Positions 10,214-20,420 of a stretch of 60,000 nt of DNA are shown here, in pieces. The position numbers were made by a program, and so were the translations under genes. Origin of the DNA: Strigamia acuminata (taxonomy: Eukaryota > Arthropoda > Chilopoda > Geophilomorpha > Linotaeniidae); contig OX442314.1 of assembly GCA_949358305.1 (NCBI GenBank), forward strand, positions 36,679,211-36,739,210, read 5' to 3'. Each line of letters opens with the position of its first letter. Within the stretch, counting starts at the first letter, position 1. The notes under the pieces were generated by a model, which ran no database searches, was not told where the DNA came from, and was given only the letters and a program-made list of their open reading frames with translations.

Positions 10214-12847
10214 ATGAGCGAGACAGAGAAAGTGGCGGAGACGACTAGTGAACTCAAGGTCGTAATGGCGGCGCCCAGTGCGACGGGCGCGTCAAATTTC
10301 CTGCAGGCAACGATCTCGCCTTTCGACGTACATGGGGACGTTAACACGCAGAGTCAAAGGTGGACGAGATGGATTGGGCGTCTTGAGATCTACATGATAG
10401 CGGCAGGGATCACCGATGACACGAGGAAAATGGCGACGTTATTGCACTGCGCCGGGGAGGAGGTCTATGCGATTCACGAGACGGTCCGGAAGACGGGGCA
10501 GGATAGCTATGCAGACATTAAAGACGCGTTGACAACTTATTTCATTCCGCGCAAAAATTTAGAATTTTGTGTTTATAATTTCCGTATTTCAAGGCAGGAG
10601 GAAGGAGAGACGATCGATCAATACCACGTACGCTTGCGACATCTGGCGGTGGGATGCGACTTCAACTCAATAGACAGAGAGGTGAAACATCAATTAATTT
10701 TGGGAACTACGATGGATCGGCTACGACGCCAGGGGTTGCGAGATGCCACATCGACACTGAAAGAGTTTCTGGATTTGGGCAGAGGCTATGAAGCCTCAGA
10801 TTGGCAGGCGAAGCAAATGGAGGGGACGGTGAAGGCGGATGGAGAAGTCAATTTGGTACGAACAGGAAGCGTCGGTCGAAGGGAGGACGACACGAAGCCG
10901 GGACGTAGAAGGACGGTGACTGAGCGAGGCGGGACGGGCGCCGCGAGGAACGTAGAGGCGACGCGAGAGGGAGGAAGGAAGTGCTTCAATTGCGGGCGCG
11001 CCTGGCCGCATCCGACGCCACAGGATTGCCCGGCGAAAAATGTGACTTGTCGGGGTTGTGGAAAGACTGGCCATTTCGTGCGATTTTATAGGGGAGCTAA
11101 GAGGACTAGCCGACCGGAACCGGTGCAGAGGCTTAGCCTTTTCGAGGAAGACGATGATGATGAGGAAATCTTCGTGGTCGGGATGTGCGCGACTGGTGTT
11201 GAGAGTAAGAAAAAGATGCCGGAGGTATTGTTGACGATGAAAGGAGAGGAAATAAAATTTATTATAGACTCTGGGACATCGGTGGACGTTCTGGGTAGGG
11301 AAGTTTATTTGGCGTTGAAGGCGAAACCTCAATTGGAGAAGAGCACGGCGAGGTTGATGACGTACGGCGCGGAGGTCCCGTTGCCGCTGATGGGACGCAT
11401 GCATGTCAATTTGGGCTATGGTAAGAAGACGGTGGAGGCGAGGTTGTACGTTGTGGATCGTCCGGGCGAGTCCCTCTTGAGTTACGAGACGGCCGAGCGC
11501 TTGGGAATAGTGAAAACCGTGAACGCCATCAAAGGAGATAGATTCGAGGACCTTATCGAGAGACAATATCCGGAGCTATTCAAGGGGATAGGCAAGTTGA
11601 AAGATTGCCAGGTCCATTTGCACGTCGACGAAGGCGTAGTGCCGGTCGCGCAGCGTTACCGGCCACTGCCTTTTAAAATCAGGAAGAAGGTTGAGAAGGA
11701 GTTGCAGCGAATGGTCGACATGGATATTATCGAACGAATTACGGAGGACATGGGGCCCACTCCATGGGTCTCACCAATCCATTGCGTCGATAAACCGAAG
11801 GACGCCGACCCCGACGCGATCCGACTATGCGTTGACGCGCGCGAGGTGAATAGAGCGATAAAAAGGGTACGACACACATCACCGCGACTCGAGGATTTGA
11901 TCACGTTGGCCGAGGGCGCGACGGTTTTTTCGAAGCTCGACCTGGTCCATGGCTTCAACTAGGTCGAGCTGGACAAGGAGTCGAGGAAGTATACAGTTTT
12001 CGCCACGCACATCGGTTTATTCCGATTTAAGCGCCTTTTCTTTGGGGTGAACTCAGCGTCCGAGGTCTTCCAGGATGAGATACGACAGGTTATTGAAGGA
12101 ATACCAAAATGCATAAATATAGTGGACGACATTTTCATAGTAGGAAGTTCGGTGAAAGCACACGACGAGACACTACATCGGGTGCTGCGGCGATTGAGTG
12201 AGAGGGGGTTGACATTGAATGGTGCGAAGTGCGAATTGCGGAGGTCGGAGCTGGTTTTTTTCGGACACGTTTTTTCGCATAAGGGAATCTCTGTCGACCC
12301 ACGGAAGGTAGAGGCAGTAACGAGGATGGAAATCCCGAGGACGGTGTCGGAGGTAAAGAGCTTACTTGGAATGGTGATTTATTGCGGAAGGTTTATTCGA
12401 AACATGGCGGATACGTTGAAACCCCTGCGGGAGCTGACAAAGAGATCGAAGTCGACGTTCACCTGGGGCAAGGAACATCAGACGGCCTGGAACCGCGTTA
12501 AGGAGCAGTTAGGCGACCGTAGTGTGTTGGCATACTATGATATGAATGCGAAAATACATTTGACAGTAGACGCGGGACCGTATGGCCTAGGCGCCATTTT
12601 GGCTCAGGTGAAGACCGGGGAATCGGAGCCGCAGGTAGTGGCGTATGCCAGCAGGGCGTTAACGGACGTCGAGACAAGATATTCACAAATTGAGAAGGAG
12701 ACGTTGGCGGCCGTGTGGGCAGTAGAACATTTCTATTTGTACCTGTATGGCGTGTTGTTCTTGTTGTTTACGGACCATAAACCTTGGTGGGTATTTTTGG
12801 CAATAGAAGGTCGCGACCGTCGGTGCGCATTGAGAGATTGTGCCTAA
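10214..12847 (+). pseudogene. Gypsy 1 gag-protease-RT-RNase H frame, with in-frame TAG
   Basis: The frame opens at ATG 10214. Gag comes first, followed by two zinc knuckles (CFNCG... and CRGCGKTGHFVRFY). In the second the last cysteine is replaced by tyrosine. The aspartic protease follows, with FIIDSGTSVDVLG (usual DSGA is DSGT here). RT begins about residue 470 and includes the polymerase motif NIVDDIF, and RNase H has LTVDAGPYGLG. TAG at 11960-11962 interrupts the RT just after SKLDLVHGFN, where the family normally has glutamine; the frame continues downstream unchanged. At about 12784 a one-base offset moves the sequence to the frame of the integrase ORF. The polyprotein would form virus-like particles and copy the element. 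Both defects look recent. Confidence 0.9.
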
Positions 12848-14427
12848 GGATCCAGCAGTATACATTCGAGGTCAGGCACACGAGAGGAGATACGAATCCG
12901 AGCGATTACATGTCGCGGCACCCAGGTGCCTTGTCGAGAGTCAGCCACGAGATGTCGGGCACGGTGGAGCGATACGTGAGGTTCGTGACGAGAACGAGGA
13001 TACCAGCGACGATGACGCAGGCGGAGGTGATTAGGGAATCGGAGGGAGATGCGGAGATGCGGATGTTGCGGGAGGCACTGCGGCTGTCGGGCGGGGAGCA
13101 GGAGAAATGTTGGAGGAGGGAACAGCTAAAGCCGTATGCTATGGTGAGGAACGAATTGTCTTGCGCGGGAAACGGCATGGTGTTGCGGGGCGACAGAATT
13201 GTGATCCCGAGGGCCCTACGGGGAAGAGTGGTGGAGTTGGCCCATCGTGGCCATCAAGGCATAGTGAAGACCAAATGCCTACTGAGACAGAAAGTATGGT
13301 TCCCGGGGGTGGATGCGCACGTGGAGCGCGTCGTCGCCGGCTGTATTCCGTGCCAGGCCAGTATGAAGACGACAACGAGAACTCCGTTGCAGATGACGGT
13401 GATGCCCGATCGGCCGTGGCAGCAACTTGCGCTCGATTTTTTGGGACCTTTCCCCGATGGGAAAATGTTGATGGTGCTGGTCGACGAGTACTCCCGATTT
13501 CCGATGATAGACTTTGTGGCGTCCACGCTGGGGGCGAGCGTGATTTCGGTGTTGAGGAAGCGGTTTTCCGAGCAGGGCTTGCCCGAAGTCGTAAAGACCG
13601 ACAATGGGCCACCTTTCCCTTCGAGAGAATTTGGATTGTTCATGCAAGAAATGGGAATTAGACACCGACGTGTGACGCCGCTGTGGCCCGAGGCCAACGG
13701 CGAAGTTGAAAGATTAATGAGGACGCTGAACAAGGCGATTTTGGCGGCCGTGACCGAAGGAAGGGACTGGAAGGAGGAGGTCCATGAGTTTCTCCTCAAT
13801 TACAGAGCGACGCCCCACTCAACCACCGGGGTGTCTCCGGCGGAGTTGCTGTGCGGACGAACCATAAGGACGAGGTTGCCGCAGATCTTCGCGGACGCGA
13901 CCGACGTGGACGTGAGGCGGCGTGATGGGGAGCGAAAGGAACAGATGAAGGTCAGGGCGGACCAAACACGGCATGTTCGAGAGCATGGGTTGAAGCCGGG
14001 AGATCGGGTTCTCGTTAAAAGACGAAAAATAAGCAAGTTGACGACTCCATACGACCCGATGCCATTCGTCGTGTCGTCAGTGGAGGGATCAAGGATTGCG
14101 GCCACAAGGGGCCAGCAAATAATAGTGAGAAACGCGTCCCATTTTAAGGGAATTGGAGAGCAGCAAGTGGGGGAGGAGGAAGGAACGATTGAGGATCCGC
14201 TGGCGAGAGAACGAGAGGACGGAGAAATCACAGAGAGGGCGGACACGCAGACAGAGCCTGCACGGGAGGAAGAAGAAGGGCTTCCGGTGAGAGTGGCTAT
14301 ACCAGTTCCAGTGAGGACGACGGTGCCTGACCCGGGGGGAAAAGACCCGCCAAAGGAGCCCCGACGTTCAGCTAGAGTAAATAAGGGACAACCGCCTAAG
14401 CGGCATGGTGATTACGTGAAACATTGA
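12784..14427 (+). CDS. Gypsy 1 RNase H end and integrase
   Basis: This 547-residue frame continues from the previous one after a one-base offset; it has no proper ATG of its own at its start. The integrase zinc-binding motif is complete (H154, H157, C187, C190, counted from 12784). The catalytic triad is D218 (LALDFLGPF), D273 (KTDNGPPF) and E309 (NGEVER), with the standard 35-residue spacing between the last two. A charged C-terminal tail follows from about residue 430. It would join the reverse-transcribed DNA to the target and make a 5-bp duplication, consistent with TACAC. Confidence 0.92.
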   Translation: MVGIFGNRRSRPSVRIERLCLRIQQYTFEVRHTRGDTNPSDYMSRHPGALSRVSHEMSGTVERYVRFVTRTRIPATMTQAEVIRESEGDAEMRMLREALRLSGGEQEKCWRREQLKPYAMVRNELSCAGNGMVLRGDRIVIPRALRGRVVELAHRGHQGIVKTKCLLRQKVWFPGVDAHVERVVAGCIPCQASMKTTTRTPLQMTVMPDRPWQQLALDFLGPFPDGKMLMVLVDEYSRFPMIDFVASTLGASVISVLRKRFSEQGLPEVVKTDNGPPFPSREFGLFMQEMGIRHRRVTPLWPEANGEVERLMRTLNKAILAAVTEGRDWKEEVHEFLLNYRATPHSTTGVSPAELLCGRTIRTRLPQIFADATDVDVRRRDGERKEQMKVRADQTRHVREHGLKPGDRVLVKRRKISKLTTPYDPMPFVVSSVEGSRIAATRGQQIIVRNASHFKGIGEQQVGEEEGTIEDPLAREREDGEITERADTQTEPAREEEEGLPVRVAIPVPVRTTVPDPGGKDPPKEPRRSARVNKGQPPKRHGDYVKH

Positions 14428-14583
14428 GACTTTGGACATTTTGTGGTGAAATGACTTTATTGTGACAAATTGAGATTTTGTGTTTATGAATTTGATTGAT
14501 GTTTGTGAATTTGATTGGTGTTTTGTTTTTCGATTTTTGACTTAGTTTTGTTTTGATTTGAAATTCCCGCATGGTGGAAGGGA

Positions 14584-14712
14584 TGTAATGTTCATGTAAA
14601 TAATTAGGAGAATGACCACTGGAGGGCGCTGGGCGCAGGTCACGTGGTCATTAAGAATAAAGAGTCAGTTGGGTTTTAACCACCAAACCGTGTGCATCTT
14701 TCCGACGTTACA
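14584..14712 (+). repeat. 3' LTR of Gypsy 1
   Basis: 129 bp, matching the 5' LTR except one base. It is preceded by a purine-rich tract and followed by the target duplication TACAC (14713-14717). Confidence 0.93.
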
Positions 14713-14717
14713 TACAC

Positions 14718-15230
14718 CAGGTGTTGGTTTTTAATTTATCAACTGACCGATTTGAAAAGATTCATTTGCGACTAAAGGAAGATCCTACGTTTGCCTAAAT
14801 ATTCACACGTTCTTAAATTAACTCACAATGTCACATAATTAATTGTGAAGACAAACATATGTTTTGTTACTCATCCATGATTCCCACAAAAAATTTGCAA
14901 CAACTTAAATTCTGTTGGTAAAGAAGATGGAAATAGTATAAAATTGTAACCACGTTGCCAAGTGCACATTGATGAGTGTTGGCAAAAGTCATGCCATCTG
15001 CCTTGAAACTTGTAAAGTTGCTGTGAAAAATGGCTTCTGCTGAAATAAACTATTTATTTAATCTATTATTAATAATAAACTTCTTTTTCCCAGTTTTTTT
15101 GTTGTCAATGAAATAGATGTATTGAAATCTAACGTACAAGCTGACACAGATTTAAAAGAAAACATTTTTGGCATTAACAAACGAAAGTAATTCACTCCGA
15201 AAAGAAAACGGTTTCTTGAAAGACGTCCAT
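14718..15230. other. Non-coding flank
   Basis: This is the right half of the locus split by Gypsy 1. A short continuation of the frame seen before the insertion (9882 on) runs to about 14798 if the element and one TACAC are removed. The rest is AT-rich upstream sequence of the RBR gene. Confidence 0.4.
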
Positions 15231-15281
15231 ACAACGTTATAAAACGAAGTCCCGACGTGACCATTTGATTGACGTATAAAA
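15231..15281 (+). promoter_or_regulatory. Putative core promoter of the RBR ligase gene
   Basis: TATAAAA (15275-15281) lies 95 bp before the ATG, almost the same spacing as in the CUL5-like gene. ACAACGTTAT (15231-15240) is shared exactly with that gene and with the relic at 9571. Confidence 0.45.
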
Positions 15282-15369
15282 CCACCATAGATTTTAACAA
15301 TCATCATCCAGTTCATTTGCTTCGACGTCGATTTACAATTCAATCAACTCAATAATCAGTAATCTAAGA

Positions 15370-16788
15370 ATGTCTTCAGAGAATGAATCCAGCTTGGAAA
15401 TGCAATCCGACGACGAGTACAGTATGGATGACTTTGACGATTATTACGAATGCGAAATGGAAGTAAATGAGACAAAGAAGGTAGTGGACTTCGAGCATTT
15501 TAATTTCGAGTGCCTATCGACGGGCAAAGTGGAAATATTACTGAACGAGAGCGCCGAGGCGTTTGCTAACAAAATCCACGTCGCGCCGCCCATCGCCAAG
15601 ATTCTACTCCGCACTCTCAAATGGACCGTCGGAGATGTCGTCCAAGATGTAGAAACTTTATTAATCGATTCCCGAATCAAACCTTCACCCACGAAACCCA
15701 ATTCGCACGTGTCGACGCCCGACGAGTGTCCGGTGTGCTTCGAACCGTTCGCGGCACCCGAATTCCGACGCTTGCAGTGCGGGCATTCGTTTTGCATCTC
15801 GTGCTGGCTCGCCCACTTCGAAATGCAGCTCGGCCAGGGCGTTTCGACCGAAATCGAGTGCATGGAGACGGATTGCAAGATCCTCGTGCCGGAAGATTTC
15901 GGGTTGGACATTTTGCGAAAATCGGATCTCCGTGAAAAATACAAAAAATTCGCGATGCGTGATTGTGTCAGTTCTCACCCGGAACTGAGATTTTGTACCG
16001 GGCCCAACTGCCCCGTGGTGATTCGTGCGGAACAACCGAAAAGCAAGCGCGTCACCTGCAACGAATGCGACAGTTCTTTCTGCTTCAATTGCGGATTGAA
16101 TTACCACGCGCCGACGGACTGCGCGACCATCAAAAAGTGGCTGGCAAAATGCGATGCGGATTCGGGGAATGCCACTTATTTGCGAAAACACACCAAAGAT
16201 TGCCCGAAATGCGATTTTGTAATCGAAAAGAACGGCGGGTGTAACCTCATGATGTGCACGCGATGCAAGTTCAGATTCTGCTGGATGTGTTTGGGCGATT
16301 TGAAAGAGCACACCGGCAATTACCGTTGCAGCATGTTTGCTACTCCGTCGAAAACAGTCCAGTCTGAGCACGAGGCGAGAGTCGTTATGGCGAAATATCT
16401 ATTTTATTTCGACAGGTGGTCGAATCACGCCGAGAGTCTGCGTTTGGAGCATAAGACGGTGGAGAAAGTGAGAAAGTGGATCGAGGAGAAGGTGACGAAG
16501 AAGGAAGGGACGTGGATTGACTGGCAGTATTTGTTTGATGGGGCTGCGGTGCTTGCTAAGTGTCGTTACACGATGCAGTACACTTATTCGTTCGTTTATT
16601 TTATGGAGGATGGAAAGAAGAAAGAGTTGTTTGAATATCAGCAAGCGCAACTTGAGTCTGCGATTGAGACGTTGTCGTGGAAGATTGAGAATGTTGAGGC
16701 TACGGGGAAAGGAGATGTTGTTAGTCTAATGACTGCTTGCGAGCGTAGTCGGGCTACTTTGTTGGAGGAATTTGGAGCCGAAAATTAG
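15370..16788 (+). CDS. RBR E3 ubiquitin ligase, ARIH2/TRIAD1-like, intronless
   Basis: A complete 472-residue RING-between-RING ligase. An acidic N-terminus (1-45) is followed by a helical region, RING1 (C120 to about C169, CPVCF...CGHSFC), IBR (about C199-C251) and RING2 (C278-C307). Within RING2, C291 in NGGCNLM is the catalytic cysteine that carries ubiquitin as a thioester. The Ariadne helical domain fills the C-terminus. KWLAKCDADSGNATYLRKHT before RING2 resembles ARIH2 rather than ARIH1. In animals ARIH2 is activated by neddylated CUL5-RBX2 and ubiquitinates its substrates. The gene has no introns, unlike SCCPDH and DPP3 here, so it is probably a retrocopy, but it has kept every metal-binding residue I can check and an intact frame. 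Two broken relatives lie at 1616-2341 and 21767-21889. A TATA box and a downstream AATAAA (about 16953) are present. Confidence 0.93.
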   Translation: MSSENESSLEMQSDDEYSMDDFDDYYECEMEVNETKKVVDFEHFNFECLSTGKVEILLNESAEAFANKIHVAPPIAKILLRTLKWTVGDVVQDVETLLIDSRIKPSPTKPNSHVSTPDECPVCFEPFAAPEFRRLQCGHSFCISCWLAHFEMQLGQGVSTEIECMETDCKILVPEDFGLDILRKSDLREKYKKFAMRDCVSSHPELRFCTGPNCPVVIRAEQPKSKRVTCNECDSSFCFNCGLNYHAPTDCATIKKWLAKCDADSGNATYLRKHTKDCPKCDFVIEKNGGCNLMMCTRCKFRFCWMCLGDLKEHTGNYRCSMFATPSKTVQSEHEARVVMAKYLFYFDRWSNHAESLRLEHKTVEKVRKWIEEKVTKKEGTWIDWQYLFDGAAVLAKCRYTMQYTYSFVYFMEDGKKKELFEYQQAQLESAIETLSWKIENVEATGKGDVVSLMTACERSRATLLEEFGAEN

Positions 16789-17700
16789 AATGTTACTGTT
16801 CAAAAACGTAGTGAATTTTGTTTAATTTTTGTGCGATTTAATTAGAATGTTTCCATTTGTGCCATTTGCATTCCTATTAATTTCTTATTACTTTTTCTTT
16901 TCTTTTTGACTGGTTTCCAACTAGTTATTTTTGTGGTTACGGTTTTGCTTTTAATAAAAATAATAAAAATAATTGCGACCATTGACATATGTTTAAGATG
17001 ACCCAAGCGAAAACCCTCTTCTTTCTCCATCACTTCGGTGAGCCATTACAATATGTTAATAGAAGAGTCTATTTTTATGTATTCAGGAGAGAAATTGGAT
17101 TTGCTTATTCTGTTTGAATTGCCAGTGTTTCAATGTAATCCACCGTGTGCACATGTGTTCATTTCTAATCTAGGAAAATCAGTTTACATCCAGTGACATC
17201 AAGAATATTACGGTAAGTAAGTTTATTCATATTTCATTATATTCGGAATGACATTATAAAATTTTCCCAATCACACTTTTATGTGTTCAATTTGATCGGT
17301 ACAAACCGGGCTAAAAAAAATTGGGATTACTTAGACCAAAAAAAAAAAAAGATTTTGGGTTCAGCTCATGTGGTGGCTGATCGAATACTTTTTGCCAGGG
17401 GTTGTATATACAGCGTTGACCTTTTAGCTCTGAAGAGGTTTTAATTATTGCACTTGTATTACTAATATGCTGTTTCATGTTCATGTTGTACATGTATTAT
17501 AAAACGATGGAAAAAATACTCGAGACTCCAGTAACCTCACTGATTGTAATCATGATCTAAGATTTATGTGCCCAACTGGGCTATTGCGTATAGTTTCATG
17601 GTTTCGCAAAATACAAGTGAAATGAAATACTTTGAAATTTTATTAGGTTTGGATTCTGATTCAGAAGTTGAGGACATAGCTGTAGATGAGATTTTAATAC
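16789..17700. other. 3' flank and non-coding DNA with a Tc1-type end
   Basis: The RBR gene's 3' flank runs to about 16960. ATCGAATACTTTTTGCCAGG and the following GGTTGTA (about 17378-17406) resemble the element end at 21740-21766 and are probably the terminus of a Tc1/mariner relative. An A-run lies at 17337-17351. No gene seen. Confidence 0.45.
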
Positions 17701-17703
17701 TAA

Positions 17704-18730
17704 CAAGGGGAGAGCACCAATAAGCTATCACAGATTGTTATAATATTAAACAAGAAGGATTGTTATATCATGCTGAATGAGACCCTAAAATAATTTTATT
17801 CCATAGACAGCCAACAATGCAAACAATGAGCTCAAAGTTGGCACTATTTTGTCTGTGTATACATCAAATCTGAGCAATCAGGCCTAGTGTATGAATACTG
17901 TAAACAACAGTTGCTAGGTAAAAAATAGTCCCAAGATCCAAGTTCAATTTTATCATTTGAGATTCAATGATGTCATTTCCTCTTTTGATATCACATGACA
18001 TATGACATCAGAACTTTGTTCAACAACATGACTGTCTTCATGAAGACAATAATAGTTTGTAGTGGTGGTCCAGTGGTTCAGGCAATGGACTAGGAATCTT
18101 TCCACACAGGTTCAAATCCTGGTGTGTGTGAAAATTTTTTACTTTTATTTTTTAATTTTTTTTAGCAGTAATTTTAATGTTTGTAATTTTATGTTTGTTA
18201 AAAAATTAAAATTAATTAATTAAAGTTTTCTAAAAACAAACATAAAATTACAAACATTAAAATTACTGCTAAAAAAAAATAAAAAATAAAAGTAAAAAAT
18301 TTTCACACACACCAGGATTTGAACCTGTGTGGAAAGATTCCTAGTCCATTGCCTGAACCACTGGACCACCACTACAAACTATTATTGTCTTCATGAAGAC
18401 AGTCATGTTGTTGAACAAAGTTCTGATGTCATATGTCATGTGATATCAAAAGAGGAAATGACATCATTGAATCTCAAATGATAAAATTGAACTTGGATCT
18501 TGGGACTATTTTTTACCTAGCAACTGTTGTTTACAGTATTCATACACTAGGCCTGATTGCTCAGATTTGATGTATACACAGACAAAATAGTGCCAACTTT
18601 GAGCTCATTGTTTGCATTGTTGGCTGTCTATGGAATAAAATTATTTTAGGGTCTCATTCAGCATGATATAACAATCCTTCTTGTTTAATATTATAACAAT
18701 CTGTGATAGCTTATTGGTGCTCTCCCCTTG
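17704..18730. mobile_element. 1-kb foldback element, TAA target duplication
   Basis: Two arms of 496 bp (17704-18199 and 18235-18730) are near-perfect reverse complements around a 35-bp AT-rich loop; I found one mismatch by eye in the region checked. The ends are CAAGGGGAGAGC...GCTCTCCCCTTG and TAA stands on both sides (17701-17703, 18731-18733). TWA 3-bp duplications are typical of PIF/Harbinger transposons. No transposase is encoded, so it would move non-autonomously. Each arm holds a tRNA-like pol III promoter pair. A diverged member of the same family is at 38509-38997 plus 51262-51890. Confidence 0.85.
18060..18133 (+). other. tRNA-like segment with pol III A and B boxes (two mirror copies)
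   Basis: TGGTCCAGTGG (18066-18076) fits an A box and GGTTCAAATCC (18109-18119) fits a B box, with tRNA-like spacing. The mirror copy is on the minus strand (about 18301-18374; B box 18315-18325). The acceptor and anticodon stems do not close well, so I do not call a working tRNA; it looks tRNA-derived, as in SINEs. The second foldback copy has an even better A box, TAGCCCAGTGG, near 38615. Confidence 0.55.
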
Positions 18731-18733
18731 TAA

Positions 18734-19516
18734 GTTGTTTTGCCATTGTTATTGTAAGAAAACTGCTTGTACTTGGTTGTCGTGGCAACTGTTCTTGCTT
18801 GTTACGTTGTTTGTTCTCAGTAATGAAAATAATAAACCGTTCTTTCTCGATAAATTACATAAATGTGTGAGTGTTCGGACGGACGCCACGTGGTCTGGGG
18901 AGGACCGCGAGGCGCTGGACGCAACACACACGATGATAAAATCCACGAAATACAACAGAGACACAAGTTTAGGTTTTGGTTATTGCTTTATTGTTGTCTA
19001 GGGGTATGATATGGTGTCTCAAGGTGTATTTCCCAAATGTAATAGCGGTTTTGCCGCTATTCCTGATTGACCACGTGTCACGGCAATCGGTAGATCGCCA
19101 TGACACGCGAGATCGGTTATTGCAGTTTGTGCCGCGTCGTCTCAACGTTCTTACGAACATGCGGCGAACACGGCGTGTTGGACGCTCAGGTCCCGACCGG
19201 CGACAGCATTGCTGCGTCGGTCCTTCGGGTCTCAACTACGATCGGCATTGCGAAGAAGGTCGGAACACGACCGTTCGCCATGCTGGTCAAGTATCAACTG
19301 TCGGGCTACTGCGGGGCCCACCACTTCCGGAAGGGGCACTTCCGGTTCCCAATTGGCCGGAGCCAATGACCAACAGCGGGGGACCGCGCCAGGTCGCGCA
19401 CGAGAAACACACGAAGTGCGCGAGAGCTGGGAAGCGCCGTGTGCTGCAGTGAAGTGACAGACTGTGTGGGCAGCCGGTCACAAATGGAGTGGAACTTCTT
19501 TTCAAAACCCAACAAG
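18734..19516 (+). other. Putative Copia LTR/leader upstream of gag
   Basis: GC-rich sequence with TTGTCTAGGGGTATG (about 18992) shared with 4096-4110. Immediately after, TGGTAGCAG (19517-19525) resembles a Copia primer binding site complementary to initiator tRNA-Met. No second LTR was found, so boundaries are uncertain. Overlapping short frames here are not convincing genes. Confidence 0.35.
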
Positions 19517-19679
19517 TGGTAGCAGTAGGATGGTTACGTGGATAGGGGAAAACATAAGAGCCGGAAAGGAACAAAATCCGCAAGTTTTTTTTATCGAAAA
19601 AATGGAGCTGAAACTAACAATAGCCTTTCTTTTTCACGTTTATTGTGAATTTTCGACCAGAGACGGCGGGGGCAGCTGT

Positions 19680-20420
19680 GAACGTTAACGTCTCATTTAT
19701 CTCGACGGTGATCGAGAGATTAACGGACAAAAATTACTTCTTATGGAAATTGAGAGTCTGTGCAGTATTGAAGAGTAAAGGCCTATGGAAGACAGCCACT
19801 GAGACCGAAGAACCGGAAAAGGGTCGTCACGGACTGGCGAATTATGCACAGATGCGTGCAATATGGGAAGAATGGGAGAAAAGGAATGATGCGGCAATGA
19901 CCGTCCTTGTGTTGTCGCTCTCAGGGGAGCAAGCGCTGCGATTCATTGCAGAAACCATGGCAAAGAAATTGTGGGAGACAATTGACGCAGAAACCGAGAA
20001 ACGATTTCGAAAAGGTTAAATGCGGATTGGAGTTGAGTAAACTGAAAATGGGAGACAAAGAAAGTGTCGATGATTATTTGAACCGAGCACAAGCGATAAG
20101 CGCCAAAGGGAAAGAATTAGGAAAGATATTTTCGAACCGCGAGTTGGTGAGTGGAATTCGAAAACAATGTAAGAATTTTCGAGGGGCAAAAGAACGATTT
20201 GACACGGGGAGAAATGCGACTCGCATTAAGATCGGAAGAGGAAAGGTTGCGAGAAAAGAAGAAAAATTCTCAAGGGAACGAAGGCGCGTGTAGAGCGCGA
20301 CCGAGAGGAAAAACCAACGTGGAATGCTACAACTGTCACAAAGTGCGGCACTTCGCCAGGGACTGTTGGTCTAAAGGCAAACCAAATGAGACGACAACGG
20401 GAAATGCAAATGCACGAGGT
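19680..20420 (+). pseudogene. Ty1/Copia gag remnant
   Basis: The first frame reads ERLTDKNYFLWKLRVCAVLK, the typical Copia Gag (UBN2-type) opening, and continues to about 20018. After a frame change the rest of Gag follows (LKMGDKESVDDYLNRAQ), and after another the zinc knuckle CYNCHKVRHFARDC (about 20323-20370), in which the usual glycine before His is arginine. At least two frameshifts break it. No protease, integrase or RT follows on this strand, so this is a 5' fragment; it is a different copy from the minus-strand pol remnant at 4836-6432. Confidence 0.78.

Larger units (their letters stand above)
9973..14712 (+). mobile_element. Ty3/Gypsy LTR retrotransposon 1, nearly complete
   Basis: A 4.74-kb element has 129-bp LTRs starting TGTAATG and ending near CGTTACA, flanked by the 5-bp target duplication TACAC (9968-9972 and 14713-14717). 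It has a primer-binding-site-like sequence directly after the 5' LTR, a purine-rich tract (GGTGGAAGGGA, about 14573-14583) before the 3' LTR, and gag, protease, RT, RNase H and integrase in Ty3/Gypsy order. The LTRs differ at one base by eye, so insertion was recent, but the reading frame has an in-frame TAG (11960-11962) and a frameshift near 12784. It is inserted in segmental duplicate B. Confidence 0.95.

Noticed and set aside
10796-11566. 256-codon minus-strand ORF opposite Gypsy 1 gag-protease
   Set aside because: Antisense shadow of a GC-rich coding region, with no family motif.
13107-13799. Long alternative frames over the Gypsy 1 integrase
   Set aside because: They overlap the frame with the complete zinc and DDE motifs and have unordered, Arg/Pro/Ser-rich composition.
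18060-18133. Functional tRNA gene
   Set aside because: A and B boxes fit, but acceptor and anticodon stems do not close and the unit lies inside both arms of a foldback element.
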